Positions 41,819-50,134 of a stretch of 64,000 bases of DNA are shown here, in pieces. The stretch is from Bryobacteraceae bacterium (GTDB lineage Bacteria > Acidobacteriota > Terriglobia > Bryobacterales > Bryobacteraceae): contig JAIEMJ010000007.1 of assembly GCA_019752335.1 (NCBI GenBank), positions 176,164 to 240,163 on the forward strand, read 5' to 3'. Under the pieces are notes generated by a model that saw only the letters and a program-made list of their open reading frames with translations, ran no database searches and had not been told where the DNA came from. Both the position numbers and the translations under genes were made by a program. The first letter of the stretch is position 1. The number at the start of each line of letters is the position of its first letter.

Positions 41819-42294
41819 AACGCGGATTACTACTACTTGCTTTCGCCCTGGCCGCCTGGGCCCAGGACACGGGGAAATTCTACCGGCTCGACTTTGTCGT
41901 GAAGGAGTTCGACGACAACAAATTAGTCAGCGCGAAGACCTACTCCACCTTTATGTCTACCGATGATCGCTCACGCGGTGCGCAGATCCGCACCGGGAAT
42001 AGAGTTCCGTATTCTGTCGGGCCCAATCAGTTTCAGTACGCCGATGTGGGCGTGAATATCGATTGCCAGAAGCTGTCGGAAGTAGGAGGCCAATTGGTAG
42101 CCATGGTGCAAGCAGACGTGAGCAGTATTCCGTCGGGGGAAGCCCCCCCCGGATCGTCACCGCTGATCCGGCAAAATCGCTGGAATGGCACTGTGGTCAT
42201 CCCGCCGGCTAAGGCGACCACCCTCTTCTCCTCAGACGACCTCAACGCAAAGCGCAAGATGCAACTCGAGCTCACCGCGACCCCGGTGAAGTAA
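41815..42294 (+). CDS. Small secreted protein of the sigma operon, unknown
   Basis: 159 residues from the ATG at 41815, which overlaps the preceding stop (ATGA). Signal peptide LLLLAFALAAWAQ. The mature part is beta-rich: FYRLDFVVKEFDDNKLVSAKTYS, GAQIRTGNRVPY, FQYADVGVNIDCQKL and a C-terminal LELTATPVK. Similar small secreted proteins are frequent in acidobacteria, but I cannot name a function. Third gene of the sigma/anti-sigma operon, so it may be the envelope protein the sensor system serves (inference). Confidence 0.65.
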   Translation: MKRGLLLLAFALAAWAQDTGKFYRLDFVVKEFDDNKLVSAKTYSTFMSTDDRSRGAQIRTGNRVPYSVGPNQFQYADVGVNIDCQKLSEVGGQLVAMVQADVSSIPSGEAPPGSSPLIRQNRWNGTVVIPPAKATTLFSSDDLNAKRKMQLELTATPVK

Positions 42295-42309
42295 TTCCCT
42301 CGGGTGCCA

Positions 42310-42315
42310 TACTGT
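42310..42315 (+). promoter_or_regulatory. TACTGT -10 box, 5 nt before the DPP-IV-like gene
   Basis: TACTGT (or CATACT two bases earlier) followed by AGCGT and the ATG at 42321. There is no Shine-Dalgarno. Confidence 0.4.
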
Positions 42316-42320
42316 AGCGT

Positions 42321-44486
42321 ATGCGTACCCTCATCGCCGGCCTGTGGCTGGCCAGCGTGGCCGCGGCTCAGCCTGCCGCGCTAGAAACGGAATTGCGGCG
42401 GATCTTCGAGAAAAAGGAGTTCGCCGTCAAGACCTTCGGCCCCGCTGCTTGGCTCGACGGCGGGGCCGCTTACACCACCGTGGAGAACGGCGAACTCATT
42501 CGCTACGCCACGGTAAGCGGGGAACGCAGTGTGCTGCTGACGGCCAAGGCTTTGACACCTACGGGCCGCACCACGCCGTTGAAGCTGGACGGCTACCGCT
42601 GGTCCAGCGATCATCAGCGGCTACTGATCTTCACCAATACGCGCAAAGTCTGGCGGCAGAATACGCGGGGTGACTACTGGGTGCTGCAGCCCGCGACGGG
42701 CCATCTGAAGCAGCTGGGCGGGGCGGGCGAAGAGGCGTCGCTCTTCTTCGCGAAGTTCTCGCCGGACGGCCGTCGCGTGGGCTATGTGCGGGGCAACAAT
42801 ATCTATGTCGAAGACCTCGCTTCCGGTAAGATCACCGCGCTCACCAACAATGGCTCCGCCAAAATCATCAACGGCATGGGGGATTGGGTTTACGAAGAAG
42901 AGCTCGGCCTCAGCGACGCCTTTCGTTGGAGCCCGGATAGTAAGTCGATTGCGTACTGGCAATTCGACACCAGCGGCGTGGGTATTTTTCACTTACTCGA
43001 CAACACCGCCGCCACTTACCCGAAGCTAATTCCGCTTCCTTATCCGAAAGCCGGCACGGCGAATTCGGCCGTGCGACTCGGAGTCGTCGCGGCCACGGGC
43101 GGCAAGACGCGTTGGCTTGAGATTCCCGGCGACCCGCGCGAGAATTACCTGGCGCGCATGGAATGGGGGGGAGATCGCCTGCGCGTGCAGCAACTGAATC
43201 GCCTACAGAACCGCGTCGACCTGCTGTCGGCTGACCCGCGTACCGGCCGCACCCAGCGTGTCTTTCGCGATGAGGACCAAGCCTGGGTGGACCTGCACGA
43301 AGCCCATGCGCTGCCCGGCGGCGGCTTCGTTTGGCTGAGCGAACGCGACGGCTGGCGTCGCGCCTATCGGGTCTCGCCCACCGGCGAGGCGCAGGCCCTC
43401 ACGCCGGCTAACGTGGACGCCATCCAGTTACTCGCCGTTACGCAGGAGCACGTCCTCTATCTGGCGTCGCCGGACAATGCTACCGAGCGGCATCTCTATC
43501 GCGTGCCCCTCGCGGGCGGCGCTCCTGAGCGCCTCTCTCGCGCGCCCGGAACGCACAGCTATCGCCTGGCGCCCAAGGGCGACTTCGCCTTTCATACGCA
43601 CTCGTCCTTCGATAGCGCGCCCGTGACGGACTTAGTGCGCCTGCCCAGCCATGAGACGATCCGCGTCCTTGCGAAGAACGATGTGAAGACTTCGGCGCCG
43701 CCCGCGGAGTTTCTGAAGATCGAGATCGCCCCCGATGTCAGCATGGATGCGTGGATGATCAAGCCCAGTAACTTCGACGCCTCGCGCCGTTATCCGGTGC
43801 TGGTGCATGTTTATGGCGAGCCCGCCAGCGTCACGGTGACGAACTCCTGGCCGGGGGATCGGGGCCATTTTCATCGCGCCTTGGCCAACCAGGGCTACAT
43901 CGTGGTGAGCATGGACAATCGCGGCACGCCGGCCCCCAAGGGCCGCGCCTGGCGCAAGGTGGTTTACGGCGCTGTGGGTGAACTGTCGGCGCAGGACCAG
44001 GCGGCGGGCCTCAAGCAGTTACTCGCTACCCGCAGTTACCTGGACCCCGCGCGCGTCGCGGTGTGGGGCTGGAGCGGCGGCGGCTCGAATACACTCAACC
44101 TGATGTTCCGCTCTCCCGATCTCTATAAAGCCGGCATGAGCGTCGCGCCGGTGCCGGACCAGACCCTCTACGACACCATCTATCAGGAGCGCTACATGGG
44201 CCTGCCGCAAAGCAACGCCGAGGGCTACCGTCGCGGTTCGCCTTACTATTTCGCGAACGGCTTAAAAGGCAAGTTACTCATCGTGCATGGCACGGGCGAT
44301 GACAACGTCCACTATCAGGGCGTGGAGAAACTGATGAACCGGTTGATTGAGCTCGGCAAGCCTTTCGATTTGATGGCGTATCCCAATCGCTCGCATTCCA
44401 TCAATGAGGGCCCGGGAACGTCGCTGCACTTACATTCGCTGCTGGCGCGGTACTTACTCGAATATGTGCCGGCCGGAGGCCGCTGA
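42321..44486 (+). CDS. Secreted DPP-IV-like S9 peptidase
   Basis: 721 residues. Signal peptide TLIAGLWLASVAAAQ; an eight-bladed-propeller-type N-terminal domain of the DPP-IV class (ISMSKT absent, but GDWVYEEELGLSDAFRWSPDSKSIAYWQFD with the double-Glu EE motif is typical of dipeptidyl peptidase IV); and an alpha/beta-hydrolase domain with Ser in WGWSGGGSNTLN, Asp in HGTGDDNVHYQ and His in NRSHSINEG. It would cut X-Pro or X-Ala dipeptides from peptide N-termini in the periplasm. Its stop overlaps the start of the TonB receptor gene (TGATG), so the two are coupled. Confidence 0.88.
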   Translation: MRTLIAGLWLASVAAAQPAALETELRRIFEKKEFAVKTFGPAAWLDGGAAYTTVENGELIRYATVSGERSVLLTAKALTPTGRTTPLKLDGYRWSSDHQRLLIFTNTRKVWRQNTRGDYWVLQPATGHLKQLGGAGEEASLFFAKFSPDGRRVGYVRGNNIYVEDLASGKITALTNNGSAKIINGMGDWVYEEELGLSDAFRWSPDSKSIAYWQFDTSGVGIFHLLDNTAATYPKLIPLPYPKAGTANSAVRLGVVAATGGKTRWLEIPGDPRENYLARMEWGGDRLRVQQLNRLQNRVDLLSADPRTGRTQRVFRDEDQAWVDLHEAHALPGGGFVWLSERDGWRRAYRVSPTGEAQALTPANVDAIQLLAVTQEHVLYLASPDNATERHLYRVPLAGGAPERLSRAPGTHSYRLAPKGDFAFHTHSSFDSAPVTDLVRLPSHETIRVLAKNDVKTSAPPAEFLKIEIAPDVSMDAWMIKPSNFDASRRYPVLVHVYGEPASVTVTNSWPGDRGHFHRALANQGYIVVSMDNRGTPAPKGRAWRKVVYGAVGELSAQDQAAGLKQLLATRSYLDPARVAVWGWSGGGSNTLNLMFRSPDLYKAGMSVAPVPDQTLYDTIYQERYMGLPQSNAEGYRRGSPYYFANGLKGKLLIVHGTGDDNVHYQGVEKLMNRLIELGKPFDLMAYPNRSHSINEGPGTSLHLHSLLARYLLEYVPAGGR

Positions 44487-47173
44487 TGGGTGTATTGTTT
44501 CTGCTGTTGTACGCGCAGGTATCTTCGTCCAGCGGACAAGTCCAAGGCCAAGTCAGCGACGCTTCGGGAGCTGCGTTGGCCGGGGCTACTATCGTCTTGC
44601 GCAACCCCGGCACCGCCGCGCAACGCCAAACGGAGACCGGCGCCGACGGCCAGTTTCGCTTCTCCGCCGTGCCCATTGGCGAGTATGCGCTCGAAGTAAA
44701 AGCCGCCGGCATGGCTGTGTATAAGATCGAGAACTTCATCGTCTCGGTAGGCCAAACGATCAATCAACGGGTCGTGATGACGCCGGCCGGCGTGAACGAG
44801 AAGCTGGAGGTGACGGCCGAAGCCGAGGGGTTGCAGACCACGGCGACGACGTCGAGCGTGGCCCTGGGTTATGACCGCGTGGAGGAGACGCCCTCGCAGA
44901 ATCGCAACTACCTGAGCTTCGTCTTCGCCGCGCCGGGGATGTCGCCTTCGGCGGGCGCGAATACGCAGCGCGCGGCGGCGGGGATGCACAACGTGGCTAA
45001 CGATAGTGGCTTCGTCTTTGCCGGCATGCGCGGCCGCAACAACAGCATTTCGATCGATGGCGCCGATAACCGCGATGAGACGACGGGCGGCAACCGCGTC
45101 GCCATTGGCCTGGAGATGGTGCAGGAGTTCCGCGTGGCGGGTACGTCGGTAAGTGTCGAGTTCGGCGGCGCGGCCGGCGGCATGGTGAATCTGGTGACGC
45201 GTTCGGGCGTGAATCTATGGCACGGCGACATTACGATGTTCCTGCAGAACGAGGCCCTCAGCGCGCGCAACGCCGAGGTCACCAGCGGCAACAAGCAACG
45301 CTACCGGCGCTACCAGCCCGGCGTGTCGTTGTTGGGTCCGTTGCGCAAAGACAAGACGTTCTTCGCCGCGGCGGTGGAAAGCGCCTGGGAGCGCGGCGAG
45401 GAATGGAGTGAGACCGGGCTTGGCTTGCGCGCGCGCCTGGAACGCGTAAAGCCGGTCACGCTCACCAGCGGCTTGTACCCGGAGGCGGGCCACGATACGG
45501 AGAGCTCCTTCAAGCTGAATCACATTCTGTCGAACCGGCACCAGGTGAGCAGCCGCTACGCGTTCTCGCAAGGACGGGTGACGAACGACGTGATTGGCGT
45601 CGAGAATTTTAGCGACCTCAGCGCGCGCGGCAGCAGTCTGCTGCGCGACCATTCGCTGGTGACGGCGCTGAGTTCGGCGCTGTCGCCGACGAAGGTGAAT
45701 GACCTGCGCTTTCAGTTTGGCCAACGCCAAGCCACGATCACGCCGAACGCGCGCGGGCCGATGATTGAGATTCCCGGGGTACTTACGTTCGGCGGCGCTT
45801 ACCGGCTGGACCAGAGCCGGACCGAGAATCACTTCGAGTTGGCCGACAGCTTCAGCGAGTCAGTCGGGAAGCACATTCTGACTTTGGGCGGCAGTGTCCA
45901 CGCGGTCCGGCTGGATGCACGCCTGGCGAATCGCTTCGCGGGCCTCTATGTCTTTCCCACGCTGGCGGACTTCGAAGCCGGGCGGCCGGACGTCTTTTCG
46001 CAGGCCTTCGGCGATCCGCGGACGCGGCTGAACACGACGCCCGTGGGCCTGTGGCTGCAGGATCGCTGGCAGGCGCGCACCGGATTGACCATTGAGGCTG
46101 GCCTCCGTTTTGACCGGCAGACGATGCCGGCCGGGCTGCCGCCGAGCAGCAATAACTTCGCGCCGCGTGTGGGGCTGGCTTGGCATGTAGGGGCGAAGTC
46201 GCCATGGGTGATTCGCGCGGGCGCCGGACTCTTCTATGACCGTTATCCCCTGGCTTTCCTGAACGACGCCGTGCAGAAGGATGGCCGGCAAGGCTTTGAG
46301 CAGTACGCGACCGGCGCTGCTGCGCGGCAGATTTGGAATCAGACCTTGGGCGGCGTCGCGACGCAGGCGTTTTCGTTCCTACCTAACGCGAGCTATCGGG
46401 CCGCTAGTCATTTCCCCTCTACTTACAGCACACGTTTCACGGCCGGCGTCGAGAGGGCGCTGAATGCAGTAACTACCGTATCGCTCGAAGGTACCTTCGC
46501 GCGCGGCGTGAATCTGCCGCGCATCCGCAACGTGGGCGAGTACTTACTCGAACAGACCGCGCGTTCGCGTTACCAGGGAGCCACCCTGACGGTGAACCGC
46601 CGGATGTCGCGTGAAGTGACTTACTTAGTAAGTTACACGGCAGCCCGCACCTTCGACGACGCTTCGGACTTCGACGAGCAGCCGCATAACCCCAGTAACT
46701 TACGTCCGGAGTGGGCCCTATCGAAGCAACACCAGTTACATCGCTTCAGCGGGAGCGCTCTATTCGAATTGCCTTCCGTACCGGGTTTGCTGAAGGATTG
46801 GCTGGAGGGCTTGACCTTGGCGCCGATTTATTCGTTTGGCAGCGGCCGCCCGTTGAACGCGTTGGACTCGACCGATACCCAACGCACGGGCGCCTACCCG
46901 GTGGCCGCGCGGCCTTTTGGCCTGGGGCGTAATCCCTTCTACGGCCCCGCGATCCGCTCGCTCGATCTGCGCGTCTTCAAGTTCATTCCGGTTTTTGAAG
47001 GGCGAGCGAAGTGGAACGTCGGCGTGGAGGCCTTCAACGTGCTGAACCACACGAATTCGCTGCGGGTCAGCCCGTTCTACGCGGCGCAGGGCGCGCGACT
47101 GGCCAATTACCGCAGCCCCATTGAAGTGATGATCGCGCGACAGGTGCAGCTTTTCGCCACCCTCGAATGGTAG
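44486..47173 (+). CDS. TonB-dependent receptor with carboxypeptidase-regulatory-like N-terminal domain
   Basis: 895 residues, outer membrane. Signal peptide, then a CarboxypepD_reg beta-sandwich (GQVQGQVSDASGAALAGATIVLRNP, QFRFSAVPIGEYALEVKA) near 10-95, a plug domain (about 115-240) and a large beta-barrel ending YRSPIEVMIARQVQLFATLEW, with a final aromatic as outer-membrane proteins need. The architecture is the Oar-like type abundant in acidobacteria. Coupling to a DPP-IV-like peptidase suggests uptake of peptides or peptide-bearing ligands (inference). Confidence 0.9.
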   Translation: MGVLFLLLYAQVSSSSGQVQGQVSDASGAALAGATIVLRNPGTAAQRQTETGADGQFRFSAVPIGEYALEVKAAGMAVYKIENFIVSVGQTINQRVVMTPAGVNEKLEVTAEAEGLQTTATTSSVALGYDRVEETPSQNRNYLSFVFAAPGMSPSAGANTQRAAAGMHNVANDSGFVFAGMRGRNNSISIDGADNRDETTGGNRVAIGLEMVQEFRVAGTSVSVEFGGAAGGMVNLVTRSGVNLWHGDITMFLQNEALSARNAEVTSGNKQRYRRYQPGVSLLGPLRKDKTFFAAAVESAWERGEEWSETGLGLRARLERVKPVTLTSGLYPEAGHDTESSFKLNHILSNRHQVSSRYAFSQGRVTNDVIGVENFSDLSARGSSLLRDHSLVTALSSALSPTKVNDLRFQFGQRQATITPNARGPMIEIPGVLTFGGAYRLDQSRTENHFELADSFSESVGKHILTLGGSVHAVRLDARLANRFAGLYVFPTLADFEAGRPDVFSQAFGDPRTRLNTTPVGLWLQDRWQARTGLTIEAGLRFDRQTMPAGLPPSSNNFAPRVGLAWHVGAKSPWVIRAGAGLFYDRYPLAFLNDAVQKDGRQGFEQYATGAAARQIWNQTLGGVATQAFSFLPNASYRAASHFPSTYSTRFTAGVERALNAVTTVSLEGTFARGVNLPRIRNVGEYLLEQTARSRYQGATLTVNRRMSREVTYLVSYTAARTFDDASDFDEQPHNPSNLRPEWALSKQHQLHRFSGSALFELPSVPGLLKDWLEGLTLAPIYSFGSGRPLNALDSTDTQRTGAYPVAARPFGLGRNPFYGPAIRSLDLRVFKFIPVFEGRAKWNVGVEAFNVLNHTNSLRVSPFYAAQGARLANYRSPIEVMIARQVQLFATLEW

Positions 47174-47245
47174 CGGGCAGGTTTGGCTGAGCGGCGTGCC
47201 GCTTCTGGCAAACTTATGTCATACTCTAGCGGATCAGCGAAAGAT

Positions 47246-47274
47246 TTGGCTTTGTTGCCAGGCCGCACTATAGT
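47246..47274 (+). promoter_or_regulatory. Promoter of the MACPF operon
   Basis: TTGGCT (47246-47251), a 17-base spacer and TATAGT (47269-47274). A start near 47281 gives a leader of about 38 bases containing GGAGG at 47308-47312, six bases before the ATG. The operon therefore has its own signals, separate from the TonB receptor upstream. Confidence 0.65.
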
Positions 47275-47318
47275 AACTACGCCGCCTAGAATCCAAGGTC
47301 TTACTCTGGAGGAATAGA

Positions 47319-50132
47319 ATGATTTCCCTACACCCGCGCCTAGTTGTTTGCGCCTTCTTGTTTACACCCCTTTCGGGTCAAGTGGAACGTTACACTCCGC
47401 TGGAGATCTTGAATCCGGCCACGCTTGTGCTGGCAGCCGATCCGCGCCTGGAACCAGGCGCGGAAGGTACGCTCGAAATGTGGATCGACGCTGCGGCGAC
47501 GCAGGACGCGGCGAACAAGGGTGCGGCCGGCAAGGAGTTGTGTATTCTCCAAGCGGGGGAAGGCGATAGCCTCAACTACCGGGTGGCGATCCGGCCGAAT
47601 GGCAGCGGGTTGGTACTCTATCGCGGTAGCAGTTCGAGCGGAGTATCGGTCAGTATGCCGGTGCTGGGCGCTGGCGCCATCCATCTGGCCTTTGTCACCG
47701 CCGGCAGCGGAACGGCGGTAATCGTGAACGGGAGCGCGGGCGGCAGCGATGCTCTGGGGGTTCCCACGTCCATCACGCAGTTTCAATATCTCCCGCCGAT
47801 CCCCCAAGGCCGCCGATTGCATTTCGGCTGCGACGGCTCCGGACCTACCGCGCATGTGTGGTTACGCTCGGTAAGGCTCTGGAGTCGCGCTCTCTCGCAG
47901 GATGAGCTGAATTGGGCCAAGACGTCTTCTGGATTTCCGGATGGCCGCCCGGAGATATCCGCGCACCTGGCGGCCTATTCCGTATTTACTGACCAGCGCA
48001 CCGAAATGCGTTTCACCACTCCCGAGATCCGTTTCATGGAGTTCTCGGCCGTGCCGGGAGAGCCGTTCTTCCTGCGCCGGCCGCCAACGCAGCAACTGGC
48101 CGCGATCTATGTGCCGAAAGCACCTACGGCGTCAGGGCCATCCGGCTTTCGTGACCTAAAGCTGGAGTTTGACCAGGCGTCCCGCAGCCTTGGCTTGACG
48201 GGCGATCCAAAGGGCTCCTACACGCTGCCTACGGTGGCGCGAATCCAACGCCCGGCAACGAACTGGCTGCGCGCGGCGTTTTTGCGCGACCTTCTTGAGC
48301 CACTCGAACGGCGCCGGGACGATACACGGTCATTGGAACTGTATACCAAGGCCTTGGTGCAGGAGCGTCGCGCTTCCCGAAGCGAATTACTGGGATTTTC
48401 CGACGACCAGGACGGAGTGGCCACGGTCGCGGGCCATTCCACGCTACGGCTCTGGATTACGCGCGGTGACCGCTTCCGCCGCGTGACGGGTGTGAGTAAC
48501 GGGCAATTCATCACGAGCTTACGCTTCGAAAGTACGGAAGGCGCGACCGCGGGGAACAACGGAGAATTGATCGAAAGCAACATTCTGAAGGGCAACCAAA
48601 CCTTTTCGCTGCCGTTACCCGCGGGTGCTCAATTTGAAGGCTTCGCCGGGACGACGAGCAATGGCCAGCTTACTAGCCTCGCTCTGGCCTACTCTTATCC
48701 GGAAGGTACCCCCGGCGATCTGCTGACGCCGGAATCAACCCGGGGCCTTTGGGTAGATCGGGACGATAAACCGCCCACACGTCTGCCCGACACGGAACCG
48801 GCATACCCGGGCGGACCGCGGGCCATTCGCGGGAACTACTCGGATCAGCGGGGCTATCGCGTTCAATACGATAAACCCAGAGACTTAATCACGATCACCA
48901 CCGTGGAGCCGAATAAGAAAGTCGCCGCGCAGACCTTCCTCTTCCGGCATACGACGGGCGAACGATTCTCCAACAACAACGCCCAACGGCAGCGCGAATT
49001 GTGGGTGCTTCCGGACGGTAAGCTCTATTGGCTCGGGGCGGACAGCCTTACGGAGCGGACCCTGATTCCGAGCCCTGAGTATGAGCAGCCGACGCAGGAC
49101 AAACTCCCCTGGGGCGCTACATTCAGCCTTGAGCAGCGTCCGCCCATGGTGGAAGCCAATTTTAAGGGCTACAACCCTTTCTTTATGCGAGCCCGCGACT
49201 TTCAAGCGACGACCGGCGCCGACAAGATGTTATTCGCCATGCCGGCTGAAGAGAGCCGCGATTATACGACTACGGGATCACACATCATCGTGCCCTATGG
49301 CCTGCACTTTCGACGCGACAGCCGTGGGTTTGAGCAGGACTCGACTTTCGTCTACAAGACCGCCGACGAGCGCCAATTCGGCTGGAACATCAACCTCGGG
49401 GCGAGTGTGGGGATTCCGGAGGTCTTCTCCTTCTCCGAAGACGGCGAGTACCAAACCAGCCAGGAGGGTATGGCGTCGTCGAGCAGTTCGACCACGATGA
49501 CGCGGTCCGTGGCGACACACTATGCTTTGGTGCTGGATGTGGCGAAGATGAAACTCGCGCCGGAGTTCGAAGAACGTGTTTTTGCGATGCGCGATCGATA
49601 TTTGATGAACCTTCCTCGTGACTGGAAGTCGCTGTTTCTCGCCTTCGGCACCCACTATCCCTATGCCGTGACTTATGGCGGCATGGCCTGGCTGGAGAGT
49701 TGGACGGAGAAGATGGACGTGAACAGCAAGACCTCGGAGGAAGCAAAGATCTCGGCGGAGGCCAAGGGCACCTTCGAGGGGTTGTTTCAGGTGGGCGGAA
49801 AGGCAGGCGGGGGCTTCAAGAGGAGTTCCTCCACGGGTGGTGGAACGGAATCCACGGTGACCGCGTTCGGCACCAATGGTGGCAGCTTTTCGCGCGGCGG
49901 AGGCTGGTCTCTGGGGCGTGGCGAAGAGGTTCCCATTCTTCTCGATCTCCGGCCCGTGCATCAACTGTTGAGTCCGGCCTTTTTCGAGGACTCGCTGATT
50001 TGGGGTGCGCTGCGCACAGAGGCGATCAAGGCCTATGACAACCTGTTGCGCGAAATGGCGAAAGGTACGGCCAACCGGGTGAAGTGGGATTCGGTGCGGA
50101 TCGATCCTGACAACTGGACCTCGGGGAACTAG
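47319..50132 (+). CDS. Secreted MACPF (perforin-like) protein with LamG-like and lectin-like domains
   Basis: 937 residues. Signal peptide LVVCAFLFTPLSG; a LamG-type jelly roll about 35-205 (GTLEMWIDAAA, LHFGCDGSGPTAHVWLRSVRLWSRALSQDEL); a beta-prism/jacalin-like segment about 355-470 (GQFITSLRFES, TFSLPLPAGAQFEGFAG, LTSLALAYSYP); then a MACPF region about 620-925. The diagnostic signature is FGTHYPYAVTYGG at 776-788 (aromatic-G-T-H-Y, six residues, G-G), preceded by FSFSEDGEYQTS and YALVLDVAKMKL and followed by a glycine/serine-rich stretch with FGTNGGSFSRGGG. MACPF proteins oligomerise into membrane pores; complement C9 and perforin are the classical examples. Sugar-binding modules would target it. 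No transmembrane anchor, so it is exported. MACPF call strong; pore formation inferred. Confidence 0.85.
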   Translation: MISLHPRLVVCAFLFTPLSGQVERYTPLEILNPATLVLAADPRLEPGAEGTLEMWIDAAATQDAANKGAAGKELCILQAGEGDSLNYRVAIRPNGSGLVLYRGSSSSGVSVSMPVLGAGAIHLAFVTAGSGTAVIVNGSAGGSDALGVPTSITQFQYLPPIPQGRRLHFGCDGSGPTAHVWLRSVRLWSRALSQDELNWAKTSSGFPDGRPEISAHLAAYSVFTDQRTEMRFTTPEIRFMEFSAVPGEPFFLRRPPTQQLAAIYVPKAPTASGPSGFRDLKLEFDQASRSLGLTGDPKGSYTLPTVARIQRPATNWLRAAFLRDLLEPLERRRDDTRSLELYTKALVQERRASRSELLGFSDDQDGVATVAGHSTLRLWITRGDRFRRVTGVSNGQFITSLRFESTEGATAGNNGELIESNILKGNQTFSLPLPAGAQFEGFAGTTSNGQLTSLALAYSYPEGTPGDLLTPESTRGLWVDRDDKPPTRLPDTEPAYPGGPRAIRGNYSDQRGYRVQYDKPRDLITITTVEPNKKVAAQTFLFRHTTGERFSNNNAQRQRELWVLPDGKLYWLGADSLTERTLIPSPEYEQPTQDKLPWGATFSLEQRPPMVEANFKGYNPFFMRARDFQATTGADKMLFAMPAEESRDYTTTGSHIIVPYGLHFRRDSRGFEQDSTFVYKTADERQFGWNINLGASVGIPEVFSFSEDGEYQTSQEGMASSSSSTTMTRSVATHYALVLDVAKMKLAPEFEERVFAMRDRYLMNLPRDWKSLFLAFGTHYPYAVTYGGMAWLESWTEKMDVNSKTSEEAKISAEAKGTFEGLFQVGGKAGGGFKRSSSTGGGTESTVTAFGTNGGSFSRGGGWSLGRGEEVPILLDLRPVHQLLSPAFFEDSLIWGALRTEAIKAYDNLLREMAKGTANRVKWDSVRIDPDNWTSGN

Positions 50133-50134
50133 CC

